The notes under the pieces were generated by a model, which was not told where the DNA came from, did not search any database, and worked only from the letters and a program-made list of their open reading frames with translations. Source: Gordonia rubripertincta (GTDB lineage Bacteria > Actinomycetota > Actinomycetes > Mycobacteriales > Mycobacteriaceae). Taken from it: a stretch of DNA of 64,000 nt. Where the stretch lies: assembly GCF_038024875.1 (NCBI RefSeq), contig NZ_CP136136.1:3472001-3536000 (forward strand). Direction: 5' to 3'. This document shows positions 18,139 through 28,022 of this stretch, one piece after another (positions within the stretch are counted from its first letter, which is position 1; the number at the start of each line of letters is the position of its first letter). The translations under genes and the position numbers were made by a program.

Positions 18139-19554
18139 TCAGCCGATCCTCGCTCGCGATCCGAGAATGCCCTGGGGCCGGATGGTCAGGATGATGATCA
18201 GGATCAACAGGCCGCCGATGTACTTCAGGTCGGGGCTGAGTATGTAGGTCGACAACTGCACCAACAATCCGACGATGAGGCAGCCGAGCAATGCGCCGTA
18301 GGCCGTGCCGAGTCCGCCGAGTGTGATGCCCGCGAACATCAGCAGCAGGAGCTTGAATCCCATCTCCCACTGGACGCGGCCGCCGAGTTCGGAGAGCGCG
18401 AACATCACGCCGCCGAGTGTCGCCAGGCCACCGGCGAGCGCCCACACGAACAGGATCACGCGGTCGACGTCGATACCGGACGACTCGGCGAGGTCCTTGT
18501 TGTCGGCGACGGCGCGCATGGCCTTGCCGATCCTGGTGCGCTGCAACAACAGAGCCACGCCGAGCAGTACGACGATGCAGATGACGATGCAGGCGAGATT
18601 CACCGGGGTGATCGCGAACGGACCCGAGCCGATCTGCGTCTGCGCCTGGTAGTCCTTGAACGGTTCGGCCCGGTCGGAGAAGAAGATCAGGATCAGATAC
18701 CGCATCACCAGGGCGAGGCCGATCGACACGACGAGCATCGCGATCAGCCCCGTTCGTCGTCGTCTCAGCGGTCTCCAGAGACCGAGCTCGTTCAGGATGC
18801 CGATGCCGACGCCGACGATGACCGCGAGGATCGTGGCCGGGATCAGTTGCAGCCCGACCTTCACGTTGAACACCCACGCCACCACTGCGCCCAGGGTCAC
18901 CAGCTCACCGTGAGAGAAGTTGGTCAGTCCGGTCGTCCCGAAGATCAGGCTGAGGCCGACACCGGTGATCGCGATGATGAGACCGAAGCGGATGCCGTCG
19001 ATGGCCAGACGGGTGAGTTCGGCGACCGCCGAGACCTCCGTGCCGGTCCGAACCTCGCCGAACGAGAAGATGACCGGGCGTGCCGTTCCACCGCTGACGT
19101 CGACCGGCAGCTCGGATCTCTGGACCTCGACATCGTCTGGGAGAGAGTCGGTGTCGACGACGACGGTGTACTTCCCGGGCGGGACCATGATGGACCAGGC
19201 GCCGGTCGCCGACGACGTTGCCGTCCCGACGACGGTGCCCGACGCGTCCTTGGCCTCGAGCTTCACCCCCTCGACCTTCTCGGTGCCGTTCCGCAGCACA
19301 CCGAACACCCGGACCTCGTCGGGCGCGGCGTCGGCGGACGGTGTCCCGACGAGCCCGCACAGCATCGACGCGGCGATGAACAGCAGTACGGCCAGCGCGG
19401 TGCGCCGCGTCGACACCGACGTGCGACGCCGGGATGGCGGGCGGCGGGACGGTGATCGGGTCTGGCGGGCGGGCCGACACTCGGGGCGATGCGCGTGAAT
19501 CCGATCGGTGCGGTCGTCGGACACGAGTGCGACCTGCCGGTCAGGCTCTGTCAT
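18139..19554 (-). CDS. livH: Branched-chain amino acid ABC transporter permease LivH with an extra N-terminal extracellular domain
   Basis: The permease part (about residue 175 to the end) has the LivH landmarks GVGLSLIFGTTGLTNFSHGE, RTRIGKAMRAVADNKDLAE and the C-terminal RPQGILGSRARIG. Before it are a cytosolic Arg-rich stretch, one membrane segment (TALAVLLFIAASMLCGLVGT) and about 70 residues of beta-sandwich type (VRVFGVLRNGTEKVEGVKLE to YTVVVDTDS), resembling carboxypeptidase-regulatory/transthyretin-like domains. This domain should lie outside the membrane. The ATG at 19554 is chosen because AAGGAGG lies about 11 bases before it; the frame stays open further upstream, but the text there is not protein-like. 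It is first in the livHMGF operon. Confidence 0.88.
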   Translation of the reverse strand: MTEPDRQVALVSDDRTDRIHAHRPECRPARQTRSPSRRPPSRRRTSVSTRRTALAVLLFIAASMLCGLVGTPSADAAPDEVRVFGVLRNGTEKVEGVKLEAKDASGTVVGTATSSATGAWSIMVPPGKYTVVVDTDSLPDDVEVQRSELPVDVSGGTARPVIFSFGEVRTGTEVSAVAELTRLAIDGIRFGLIIAITGVGLSLIFGTTGLTNFSHGELVTLGAVVAWVFNVKVGLQLIPATILAVIVGVGIGILNELGLWRPLRRRRTGLIAMLVVSIGLALVMRYLILIFFSDRAEPFKDYQAQTQIGSGPFAITPVNLACIVICIVVLLGVALLLQRTRIGKAMRAVADNKDLAESSGIDVDRVILFVWALAGGLATLGGVMFALSELGGRVQWEMGFKLLLLMFAGITLGGLGTAYGALLGCLIVGLLVQLSTYILSPDLKYIGGLLILIIILTIRPQGILGSRARIG

Positions 19555-19777
19555 CGAGGGAGGTACCTCCTTGTGGACCTGTTCGCCAGTGACATCCATC
19601 GGCACGTGACCGGGGGCGATCTGTGCGCGGCCGGTCACCCTGCGGGACATTAGCCGCAGCGTCGTCGCCACGTGACGACAACGAGGTTTCCCGGAAGTTA
19701 CATCTGCTGGGGCGCAGGGCGGCTCCGGTCGACGCGAGGTGGTGCCGGCGTCTCCGGCGGGGCCGTACGCTGGTCGG

Positions 19778-20347
19778 ATGGTGCCGGTGACCATCACACA
19801 GACGAAAGACGTCGAACTCGCCAGTGCGTTGCTCGCGCAGGCGTTCGCCGACGACCCGGTGACGGTCTGGATGGATCCGGACACCTCTCGGCACCGCGCG
19901 GTGTTCCGGACGCTGCTCGTCCACATCCACGGGAAGGGGTCGACGATCGACCTCGCGATGCGCGACGGGCAGCCGGTCGGTGCGGCCGCCTGGGATCCGC
20001 CCGGGCACAAGATCTCGACGCGGGCCCAGCTCGTGTCGTCCTGGGAGTTCCTCCGGACCCTCGGACCGCGGATCGGGCGTGGGATCAAGCTCGAGGCCGA
20101 GTTCGCCAAGCACCGGCCGAAGGAACCGCACTGGTACCTGGGGCAGATCGGCGCGCCGGTGAAGGGGGCCGGTGTCGGCACGGCGCTGCTGCAGCACCGG
20201 CTCGAGCAGATCGACGGCCCGGCCTACCTCGAGAGCTCCAACGCTCTCAACGTCCCGCTGTACGAGCGGTTCGGTTTCCAGGTCACCGAGGAATTCGAAC
20301 TGCCTCTCGACGGCCCCAAGGTCTGGGCGATGTACCGGCCGATGTGA
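19778..20347 (+). CDS. GNAT-family N-acetyltransferase
   Basis: This is a 189-residue GNAT protein. The acetyl-CoA binding motif appears as WYLGQIGAPVKGAGVGTALL (about residue 118), a variant of Q/RxxGxG/A, followed by the substrate-side helix and YERFGFQVTEEFELP, the usual beta-bulge near the C-terminus. The substrate is not predictable. The ATG at 19778 is preferred to an in-frame start at 19739, which would add a Pro/Gly-rich leader. It stands alone between the divergent livH and polA; a weak GC-rich hairpin (20370-20400) follows it. Confidence 0.85.
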   Translation: MVPVTITQTKDVELASALLAQAFADDPVTVWMDPDTSRHRAVFRTLLVHIHGKGSTIDLAMRDGQPVGAAAWDPPGHKISTRAQLVSSWEFLRTLGPRIGRGIKLEAEFAKHRPKEPHWYLGQIGAPVKGAGVGTALLQHRLEQIDGPAYLESSNALNVPLYERFGFQVTEEFELPLDGPKVWAMYRPM

Positions 20348-20437
20348 CGCCCGGCCGCCACCCGGCCGACCGCCCCTTCCGGCCGCCCCAGGCGGGGCGG
20401 GTCCGGGTGTCGGGACGGATCACTAGACTCAGCGACT

Positions 20438-23185
20438 GTGAGTCCAGCGCAGAGTTCCCCGGCAGCTACCCGTACCGGCAGCAAGGGCAAGACCAAGCAA
20501 CCGGTCCTCATGCTCCTCGACGGGCATTCCCTGGCATACCGGGCGTTCTTCGCGCTTCCGGCCGAGAACTTCAAGACGGCCACCGGGCAGACCACCAACG
20601 CGGTGTACGGATTCACCTCGATGCTCATCAACCTGCTGCGCGACGAGGAACCCACGCACATCGCGGCCGCCTTCGACGTCTCGCGGAAGACGTTCCGGTC
20701 GGAGATGTTCCCGGAGTACAAGGCGCAGCGCTCCAAGTCGCCCGACGAGTTCAACGGACAGGTCGACCTCACCAAGGAGGTACTCGACGCGCTGGGTGTC
20801 ACGGTCATGGCGATCGAGGGGTTCGAGGCCGACGACATCATCGCGACTCTCGCGACCCAGGCGCGCGAACAGGGCTTCAAGGTCTTGATCGTCACCGGCG
20901 ACCGTGACTCGCTGCAGCTGGTCGACCCGTCGACCACCGTGCTCTACCCCCGCAAGGGCGTCTCGGACCTCACCCGCTTCACCCCCGAAGAGGTGGAGAA
21001 GAAGTACGGTCTGACCCCCGCCCAGTACCCCGACTACGCGGCTCTGCGCGGCGACCCGAGTGACAACCTGCCCGGCATCCCGGGTGTGGGGGAGAAGACC
21101 GCGTCGAAGTGGATTCGCGAGTACGGGTCGCTGGCCTCGCTCGTCGATCACGTCGACGAGGTGAGGGGCAAGGTCGGCGATGCGTTGCGCGCGAATCTGG
21201 CCTCGGTGCAGACCAACCGTCAGCTCACCGAGCTCATCCGCGACATGCAGCTCCCCGCAGGCCCCGAAGACCTCGCGATGGTCGGTTGGGATCGCGACCG
21301 CATCCACCAGCTCTTCGACGACCTCGAGTTCCGCGTCCTGCGCGACCGCCTGTTCTCGACCCTGAGCTCCGTCGAGCCGGAGGCCGAGGCGGGATTCGAT
21401 CTCGACGGTTCGGTCCTCGGCGCCGGCGAGGTCGCGGGATGGCTGGACGAACACGCCCGGACCGGCCGGACCGGTCTCGCGGTGACCGCGCCGCACGTCG
21501 TCGTGGGGTCCGACCCGACCGGACTGGCGATCGCGGCCGCCGACGGCTCGTCGGCCTATGTCGACGTGACCGCGCTGACGCCGGAAGACGATGCGGCGCT
21601 GGCCAACTGGCTCGCCGACCCGCAGGCGCTCAAGGCCGTGCACGAGGCCAAGTGGGCGGTACACGCGCTGCGTTCGCGCGGGTGGGAGCTCGACGGTGTC
21701 ACCAGCGACACCTCGCTGGCCGCGTACCTCGTCCGCCCCGGGCAGCGGACCTTCAACCTCGACGACCTCGCCCTGCGGTACCTGCGCCGTGAGCTGCGCG
21801 CCGACACCGGTGCGGGCGACGGCCAGATGTCGCTGCTCGACGACGACACCGAGGGCAAGGTCGCCGAACAGCACATGCTCGAGGCGCGCGCGGTGCAGGA
21901 ACTCGCCGACACCCTCGACACCGAACTCGACCGCATCGACTCCAAGCCGCTGCTCACCGAGATGGAACTGCCGCTGTCGTTCGTGCTCGCCGACCTCGAG
22001 GCCGCCGGCATCGCCGTCGACGTCGACCACTTCAACGCACTCGCGCAGATGTTCAACGACCGGATCCGCGCGGCCGCCGAGTCCGCCTACGAGGTCATCG
22101 GCGAACAGATCAACCTCGGCTCGCCCAAGCAGCTGCAGACCGTGCTCTTCGACAAGCTCGACATGCCGAAGACCAAGAAGACCAAGACCGGTTACACGAC
22201 CGACGCCGACGCGCTGCAGTCGTTGTATGAGAAGACCGAACATCCTTTCCTCGCACACCTTCTCGAGCATCGCGACGCGACGCGGCTGAAGGTGACCGTC
22301 GACGGGCTGCTGAAGTCGGTGGCCGACGACGGTCGCATCCACACGACCTTCAACCAGACCATCGCCGCGACCGGCCGCCTGTCGTCGACCGAACCGAACC
22401 TGCAGAACATCCCGGTCCGCACCGAGGCCGGACGCGAGATCCGACGCGGCTTCATCGTGGGGACGGATCAGGCGTCGGGAGTGAACTACGACTGCCTGAT
22501 GACCGCCGACTACAGCCAGATCGAGATGCGGATCATGGCGCACCTGTCGGAGGACGAAGGGTTGATCGAGGCCTTCAACACCGGCGAGGACCTGCACAAC
22601 TTCGTCGGATCGCGTGCCTTCGGGGTGCCGATCGACGAGGTGACCACCGAGATGCGCCACCGTGTGAAGGCGATGTCGTACGGACTCGCCTACGGCCTCA
22701 GCGCTTTCGGGCTCGCGGCCCAGCTGAAGATCAGCCGCGACGAGGCCAAGGACCAGATGGAGGCGTACTTCGCGCGATTCGGTGGTGTTCGTGACTATCT
22801 GCACGACGTGGTCGCCGAAGCCCGGCGCAACGAGTACACCGCGACGCTGTTCGGCCGACGGCGTTACCTGCCCGATCTGAACAGCGACAACTGGCAACGA
22901 CGCCAGTCCGCGGAGCGGATGGCGCTCAACGCACCCATCCAGGGCACCGCCGCCGACATCATCAAGGTCGCGATGATCAACGTGCACAAGCGTTTCCTCG
23001 CCGAGAGACTGACGTCGCGGGTGTTGCTGCAGGTCCACGACGAACTCGTGGTGGAGGTGGCCGCCGGCGAGCGCGACGCGGTCGAGGCCGCGGTGCGCGA
23101 GGAGATGGGTAACGCCATCACGCTGTCGGTCCCGCTCGAGGTGTCGGTCGGGTTCGGTCGGTCCTGGGACGACGCGGCCCACTGA
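20438..23185 (+). CDS. polA: DNA polymerase I
   Basis: This is a 915-residue, full-length PolA starting at GTG. The 5'-3' exonuclease domain (residues about 20-310) contains LDGHSLAYRAFFALP, AIEGFEADDIIATLA and GDPSDNLPGIPGVGEKTA. The central 3'-5' exonuclease domain keeps its fold, but the metal-binding DxE motif is replaced (TGLAVTAPHV), so proofreading should be absent, as in mycobacterial PolA. The polymerase domain has TGRLSSTEPNLQNIPVR, motif A DYSQIEMRIMAHLS, the O-helix RHRVKAMSYGLAYG with Tyr at the position that favours dideoxynucleotide acceptance, and motif C LQVHDELVVE. Its stop overlaps the next start by one base (TGATG). Confidence 0.97.
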   Translation: MSPAQSSPAATRTGSKGKTKQPVLMLLDGHSLAYRAFFALPAENFKTATGQTTNAVYGFTSMLINLLRDEEPTHIAAAFDVSRKTFRSEMFPEYKAQRSKSPDEFNGQVDLTKEVLDALGVTVMAIEGFEADDIIATLATQAREQGFKVLIVTGDRDSLQLVDPSTTVLYPRKGVSDLTRFTPEEVEKKYGLTPAQYPDYAALRGDPSDNLPGIPGVGEKTASKWIREYGSLASLVDHVDEVRGKVGDALRANLASVQTNRQLTELIRDMQLPAGPEDLAMVGWDRDRIHQLFDDLEFRVLRDRLFSTLSSVEPEAEAGFDLDGSVLGAGEVAGWLDEHARTGRTGLAVTAPHVVVGSDPTGLAIAAADGSSAYVDVTALTPEDDAALANWLADPQALKAVHEAKWAVHALRSRGWELDGVTSDTSLAAYLVRPGQRTFNLDDLALRYLRRELRADTGAGDGQMSLLDDDTEGKVAEQHMLEARAVQELADTLDTELDRIDSKPLLTEMELPLSFVLADLEAAGIAVDVDHFNALAQMFNDRIRAAAESAYEVIGEQINLGSPKQLQTVLFDKLDMPKTKKTKTGYTTDADALQSLYEKTEHPFLAHLLEHRDATRLKVTVDGLLKSVADDGRIHTTFNQTIAATGRLSSTEPNLQNIPVRTEAGREIRRGFIVGTDQASGVNYDCLMTADYSQIEMRIMAHLSEDEGLIEAFNTGEDLHNFVGSRAFGVPIDEVTTEMRHRVKAMSYGLAYGLSAFGLAAQLKISRDEAKDQMEAYFARFGGVRDYLHDVVAEARRNEYTATLFGRRRYLPDLNSDNWQRRQSAERMALNAPIQGTAADIIKVAMINVHKRFLAERLTSRVLLQVHDELVVEVAAGERDAVEAAVREEMGNAITLSVPLEVSVGFGRSWDDAAH

Positions 23186-24273
23186 TGGTCTCCTCGCCCA
23201 GGCGGGTCGGCGTTCTCACGGGCGACGGCATCGGTCTGGAGATCGTGCCCGCCGCCATCACGGTCGCCGACGCGGCCGCGGCGGCCGAGGACCTCCGGAT
23301 CGACTGGGACGAACTCCCCTTCGGCGCCACCGCCATCGGGTCCCACGGCGACCCAGTGCCGGACGCGACATTGTCGGCGCTCGACGAACTGGGCCTCTGG
23401 ATCGTCGGACCGCACGACTCGGCGTCGTATCCGCCCGAGCACAGCAGCCGCACCCCGGGCGCGGTTTTGCGTACCCGGTACGGGCTGTTCGCCAATCTCC
23501 GTCCCGCCAAGGCCTTTTCGGGGGTGCCCGCCAACGCACCCGACATCGACGTGCTGATCGTCCGGGAGAACTCCGAGGGCCTGTACGCCGACCGCAACAT
23601 GGCGGTCGGGAGCGGTGAGTTCATGCCGACTCCCGACGTTGCGCTGGCCGTGGGGCTCGTGACCCGCGCGGCGAGTGAGCGCATCACGCGGGTCGCCTTC
23701 GAGGCCGCGTGCGACCGCGCGGCGTCGGCGCGCCCGGCTCGGGTGACCATCGTGCACAAGGCGAACGTGCTGCGCCTGACGACCGGCCTGTTCCGCGACG
23801 CGTGCCGGGAGGTCGGCGAGGAGTTCCCCGACGTGGAGGTCACCGAACAGCACGTCGACGCCATGGCGGCGCTGCTCGTGCGCCGCCCCGCCGACTTCGA
23901 CGTCGTCGTCACCGAGAACCTCTTCGGCGACATCCTGTCGGACCTCGCCGGGGAGCTCGCCGGCTCGCTCGGCATCGCCGGTTCGGTCAACTGCTCGACG
24001 ACCCAGGTGATGGCACAGGCGACGCACGGTGCCGCTCCCGACATCGCCGGCCGCGGTGTCGCCAACCCGGTCGCCATGATCGCCTCGGTGTCGATGGGGT
24101 TCCGGCGGTACGGACTGATGACCGACGACCCGGCACTCGTCGGGGCGGCCGAGCGGATGGATGCCGCCGTCGCCGCCACCCTCGCGGCCGCGATCGCGAC
24201 CGCTGACCTGGGCGGGACAGCGTCGACCAGCGAGTTCGCCGACGAGGTGGCGCGGCGGACCCGTGTCGCGTGA
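23185..24273 (+). CDS. Isocitrate/isopropylmalate dehydrogenase family protein
   Basis: This 362-residue beta-decarboxylating dehydrogenase has GVLTGDGIGLEIVPAAITVA at the N-terminus, LRTRYGLFANLRPAK (the arginines that bind the malate moiety), VRENSEGLYADRN, HKANVLRLTTGLFRD with the catalytic Lys, and VVTENLFGDILSDLAGELAG with the metal-binding aspartates. These place it in the LeuB/Icd/tartrate dehydrogenase superfamily. The specificity segment after RENSEG does not clearly match leucine-pathway LeuB, so tartrate- or homoisocitrate-like activity is possible. Translational overlap with polA (TGATG) is likely incidental to function. Confidence 0.88.
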   Translation: MVSSPRRVGVLTGDGIGLEIVPAAITVADAAAAAEDLRIDWDELPFGATAIGSHGDPVPDATLSALDELGLWIVGPHDSASYPPEHSSRTPGAVLRTRYGLFANLRPAKAFSGVPANAPDIDVLIVRENSEGLYADRNMAVGSGEFMPTPDVALAVGLVTRAASERITRVAFEAACDRAASARPARVTIVHKANVLRLTTGLFRDACREVGEEFPDVEVTEQHVDAMAALLVRRPADFDVVVTENLFGDILSDLAGELAGSLGIAGSVNCSTTQVMAQATHGAAPDIAGRGVANPVAMIASVSMGFRRYGLMTDDPALVGAAERMDAAVAATLAAAIATADLGGTASTSEFADEVARRTRVA

Positions 24274-24381
24274 CGCGCGCGGAGACATGCGTGAACCCCC
24301 GGTAGCCAGCCGTGGAAGCCGGCGCAAACTACAGTGAGTTGGTCTGATCAGGTGATCTGTACGTCATCGAAGGGATGTGTT

Positions 24382-25320
24382 GTGGAACGGGCCTCGACGC
24401 GGGTCGACCAGCGCTGTGTCCGGTCGCGCGTGGCCCAGCTGTTCAGCGTGTTCCTCGCGCTCGCGGTCGTGCTCACCGGCTGCGTGAACAACGAGGAACG
24501 CGAACGCGCCAACCAGGTGACCCCGATCAACGTCGAGGTGCAGAAGGTCCCGGCGATCGCGGCGCTCGTTCCGCCCGAGATCGCGCGTACCGGCCGACTC
24601 GTCGTCGGCGTCAACGTGCCGTACCAGCCCAACGAGTTCAAGGGTCCGAACGGGCAGATCATCGGCTACGACGTCGACCTCATGAATGCCGTCGGCAAGG
24701 TACTGGGCCTGCAGCCGGTCTACAAGGAATCGCAGTTCGACACCATCATCCCGTCGGTGCAGGCGGGGACGTACAACGTCGGGATGTCGTCCTTCACCGA
24801 CACACTCGAACGAGAGAAGCAGGTCGACTTCGTGACCTACTACAGCGCCGGCGTGCAATGGGCGCAGGCCGCCGACTCCGACGAGGACATCGACCCGTCG
24901 AATGCCTGCGGCAAGCGGGTCGCGGTGCAGACCACCACCTACGAGGACACCGACGAGGTCCCCGCCAAGAGCGCGGAATGTGTGGCCCGGGGCCTTCCGG
25001 CGATCGACAAGGTCAAGTTCGACAGTCAGGACGAGGCGGTCAACGCGCTGATCCTCGGCCGGGTGGACGCGATGTCGGCGGATTCACCGGTCACCGCGTA
25101 CGCCATCAAACGCACCAACGGGAAGCTGAAGGCCGCCGGGGAAGTGTTCGACTCGGCGCCGTACGGATGGGCGGTGCGTAAGGGCTCACCGCTGGGACCA
25201 GCGATGCAGAAGGCGGTCCAATACCTGATGGACAACGGACAGTACGACGAGATCGCGGCCAACTGGGGCCTGCAGGAGGGCATGATCGATGTCTCCGTCA
25301 TCAACGGGGCGGTGAGCTGA
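24382..25320 (+). CDS. Polar amino acid ABC transporter substrate-binding lipoprotein
   Basis: GTG 24382 is taken as start because AAGGGA lies seven bases upstream; longer in-frame starts exist. The N-terminus is a lipoprotein signal (LFSVFLALAVVLTGC). The mature protein is a GlnH-type family 3 binding protein: LVVGVNVPYQPNEFKGPNG, IIGYDVDLMNAVGKVLGLQ, QFDTIIPSVQAGTYNVGMSS with the usual DTIIPS ligand loop, and DTLEREKQVDFVTYYSAG. It is about 312 residues. The gene is first of a three-gene operon with permease and ATPase; one base separates it from the permease. Confidence 0.92.
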   Translation: MERASTRVDQRCVRSRVAQLFSVFLALAVVLTGCVNNEERERANQVTPINVEVQKVPAIAALVPPEIARTGRLVVGVNVPYQPNEFKGPNGQIIGYDVDLMNAVGKVLGLQPVYKESQFDTIIPSVQAGTYNVGMSSFTDTLEREKQVDFVTYYSAGVQWAQAADSDEDIDPSNACGKRVAVQTTTYEDTDEVPAKSAECVARGLPAIDKVKFDSQDEAVNALILGRVDAMSADSPVTAYAIKRTNGKLKAAGEVFDSAPYGWAVRKGSPLGPAMQKAVQYLMDNGQYDEIAANWGLQEGMIDVSVINGAVS

Positions 25321-25321
25321 G

Positions 25322-26300
25322 ATGACCTCACCGCTGACCGACACCACCACGTCCGGCGAACCGGAACCCATCAAGGCGGTGCCGCTCCGCAGACCGGGCC
25401 AGTGGATCGCCGCCGTCATCATCCTCGTGCTGGCGGCTCTGTTCGTCTACGGTGCGGCCACCAACGAGGCGTACGCGTGGGGTACCTACGCCCAGTACAT
25501 GTTCGACCAGCGCGTGCTGTCCGGCGTCGGGTACACCCTGGCGCTCACGGTGCTGGCGATGACCATCGCGATCGTCCTCGGCGTCGCGCTCGCCATCATG
25601 CGGCTCTCACCGAACCCGGTGTTGCGCGGCACCGCCTGGGGTGTACCTGTGGATCTTCCGCGGGACGCCGGTCTACGTGCAGCTGGTCTTCTGGGGATTG
25701 TTCCCGGCGATCTACAAGCAGATCGACGTCGGCATCCCGTTCGTCCACCAGTTCGCGTCCTTCGACATCCAAACCCTCAATGCCGCATTCCTGTTCGCGG
25801 TCATCGGCCTCGGTCTCAACGAGGCCGCCTACATGGCCGAGATCGTGCGCGCAGGCGTGTCGTCGGTCGGTGAGGGGCAGTCCGAGGCGTCGATCGCTCT
25901 GGGCATGTCGTGGTCGCAGACCATGCGCCGCACCGTACTGCCGCAGGCGATGCGGGTGATCATCCCGCCCACCGGCAACGAGCTGATCTCCATGCTCAAG
26001 ACGACGAGCCTCGTGGCGGCGGTTCCGCTGACCCTCGACCTCTACGGGCGAGTGCGGGACATCTCGGGCGTCAACTTCGAACCGATCCCGCTGCTGCTCG
26101 TCGCCTCCACCTGGTACCTCGTCGTCACCAGCATTCTGATGGTCGGCCAGTACTACGTGGAGCGCCACTATTCGCGGGGCGCCACCCGCGCGCTCACCGC
26201 ACGCCAGCTCAAGGCGATGGCCGACGGGCAGACCGCCACGGCCGAGGACATCCTGGACGGACCGGGAGCCGGCCGCACGACCGGGGGAGAGAACGCATGA
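25322..26300 (+). CDS. Polar amino acid ABC transporter permease (frame break at 25638-25641)
   Basis: The N-terminal part (25322 to about 25640) carries a membrane helix (IAAVIILVLAALFVYGA) and the HisMQ-type segment VGYTLALTVLAMTIAIVLGV. The rest, in another frame from about 25640, continues YLWIFRGTPVYVQLVFWGLF and GLNEAAYMAEIVRAGVSSVG, with the EAA loop EGQSEASIALGMSWSQTM and IIPPTGNELISMLKTTSLV. Dropping one G from the G4 run 25638-25641 gives AWVYLWIFRGTP, exactly what the family has, so one intact gene of about 325 codons is likely. Its stop overlaps the ATPase start (ATGA). Confidence 0.9.
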
Positions 26301-27070
26301 GTTCCGCCGAGACACCGATGGTCCTCGCTGACCGGGTGTGCAAGAGCTTCGGCTCGGTCCAGGTCCTGAAGGGCATCTCCCTCGAGGTCGCGCGAGGCGA
26401 GGTGACGTGCCTGATCGGACCCTCGGGTTCGGGTAAGTCGACCTTCCTCCGGTGCGTCAACCATCTCGACGTCGTCAACGCCGGCCGTCTCTACGTCGAC
26501 GGCGACCTCATCGGTTACCGCGAGCGCAACGGCAAGCTCTACGAGATGAGTGCCAAAGACGCTGCCACGCAACGTCGCGACATCGGCATGGTGTTCCAGC
26601 ACTTCAACCTGTTCCCGCACCGCACCGCCCTCGAGAACGTGATCGAGGCGCCGATCCAGGTGAAGAAGCAGCAGCGGGCGGCGGCGATCGAACGCGCCGA
26701 GTACCTGCTGGAGCGGGTCGGTTTGTCCGACCGTGCCGACGCCTACCCGGCGCAGCTGTCGGGCGGTCAGCAGCAGCGCGTCGCGATTGCCCGCGCTCTC
26801 GCGATGGAACCCAAGCTCATGCTCTTCGACGAGCCGACTTCGGCTCTCGACCCCGAACTCGTCGGCGACGTTCTCAAGGTGATGCGCGAACTCGCCGCGT
26901 CGGGCATGACCATGATGGTGGTGACCCACGAGATGGGTTCCGCGCGCGAGGTCGCCGACCAACTGGTCTTCATGGACGGCGGTGTCGTCGTGGAGAAGGG
27001 CGACCCACGCGAACTCCTCGCCAACCCGCAGGAGGAGCGGACGCGGGAGTTTCTGTCGAAGTTGCTCTGA
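26297..27070 (+). CDS. Polar amino acid ABC transporter ATP-binding protein
   Basis: This is a 257-residue GlnQ-type ATPase. It has Walker A CLIGPSGSGKSTFLRCVN, Q-loop MVFQHFNLFPHRTALENVIE, signature LSGGQQQRVAIARALAM, Walker B LMLFDEPTSALDPELV and switch His VVTHEMGSAREVADQ. The ATG overlaps the permease stop by four bases. It completes an importer with the two genes upstream. The gene converges with the methyltransferase downstream with only 20 bases between the stop codons. Confidence 0.95.
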   Translation: MSSAETPMVLADRVCKSFGSVQVLKGISLEVARGEVTCLIGPSGSGKSTFLRCVNHLDVVNAGRLYVDGDLIGYRERNGKLYEMSAKDAATQRRDIGMVFQHFNLFPHRTALENVIEAPIQVKKQQRAAAIERAEYLLERVGLSDRADAYPAQLSGGQQQRVAIARALAMEPKLMLFDEPTSALDPELVGDVLKVMRELAASGMTMMVVTHEMGSAREVADQLVFMDGGVVVEKGDPRELLANPQEERTREFLSKLL

Positions 27071-27090
27071 GACGCCGGGCGTACCCGCGG

Positions 27091-27951
27091 CTATCCGGGC
27101 TTGTGGCTGCAGAAGATCGCGGTGCCGGGGAAGTAGCGTCCACGGAACGGGCTCCACTGGCCCCACTCACGGTCGTGGTCGTCGGGCCACTCGGGTTCGA
27201 TGATGTCGTCGAGGATGAAACCGGCGGCACGTAGTTCGCGCACGCGGTCGCCGATGGTCCGGTGGTGTTCTACGTAGGTGATCTGCCCGCTCGGGTCGGT
27301 CTCGGTGTATGGCGTGCGGTTGAAGTAGGGGATTCGTACGGTCAGCCCCTCGGGACCCGGGTCGTCGAGGAACATCCAGCGCATCGGGTGGTTGACCGCG
27401 AAAACCCAACGGCCGCCGGGCTTCAGGACCCGTGCCACCTCGACCATGACCCCGGCGGAGTCGGCGACGAAGGGGATGGCACCGAACGCGGAGCAGACGG
27501 CGTCGAAGGACTCGTCGGTGAAGGGCAGGGTTTCGGCGGTCGCCTGGATCAGCGGCACGCGCACCTCGTCGGCGTCCATGGCGTCGAGACCGATCCCCAG
27601 CATCCGCCGGGACAGGTCGACGCCGACGGCATGTGCACCGTGCGCCGCGAGCCAGCGGGCACACGGTGCCGACCCGCAACCGATCTCGAGGATCGTGCGG
27701 CCCTCGATCTCGCCGAGGAGTCCGGCCTCGGACTCGCGGACGCCCTCCGGGCACCAGACGAAGTCGCCGCCGCCGGTGTACGTGCCGAGGAAGGCGCCGT
27801 GTTCGTCGTGGTAGTTCTCCGCGTCGTGGTCCCACCACCAGCGGCTCGCTCGGTCACTCGTCGCGGAGTCGACGTCGCCCAGGATGCGCGGGGGCCGCAC
27901 GGAGGCTTCCTGCTCGGTGGTGCTCTCGCGGCCGTCGTCGTCGGTGGGCAT
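27091..27951 (-). CDS. Class I SAM-dependent methyltransferase
   Basis: This 286-residue methyltransferase carries motif I ILEIGCGSAPCARWLAAHG (about residue 87), the acidic ribose contact in AVGVDLSRRML, motif II-like ESFDAVCSAFGAIPFV and ARVLKPGGRWVFAVNHPMRW. The N-terminal DRASRWWWDHDAENYHDEHG is characteristic of a conserved actinobacterial methyltransferase group. The substrate is unknown. The ATG at 27951 is the first suitable start; sequence upstream in the same frame is low-complexity and not protein-like. It converges with the ABC ATPase gene and lies downstream of another methyltransferase on the same strand. Confidence 0.88.
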   Translation of the reverse strand: MPTDDDGRESTTEQEASVRPPRILGDVDSATSDRASRWWWDHDAENYHDEHGAFLGTYTGGGDFVWCPEGVRESEAGLLGEIEGRTILEIGCGSAPCARWLAAHGAHAVGVDLSRRMLGIGLDAMDADEVRVPLIQATAETLPFTDESFDAVCSAFGAIPFVADSAGVMVEVARVLKPGGRWVFAVNHPMRWMFLDDPGPEGLTVRIPYFNRTPYTETDPSGQITYVEHHRTIGDRVRELRAAGFILDDIIEPEWPDDHDREWGQWSPFRGRYFPGTAIFCSHKPG

Positions 27952-28022
27952 GCTGCGATGATATTGCTCGCCGCCGGCCCGCTCGTTACTCGGTGCCGGG
28001 AGCGGAGCGAGCAGGCCGTATC

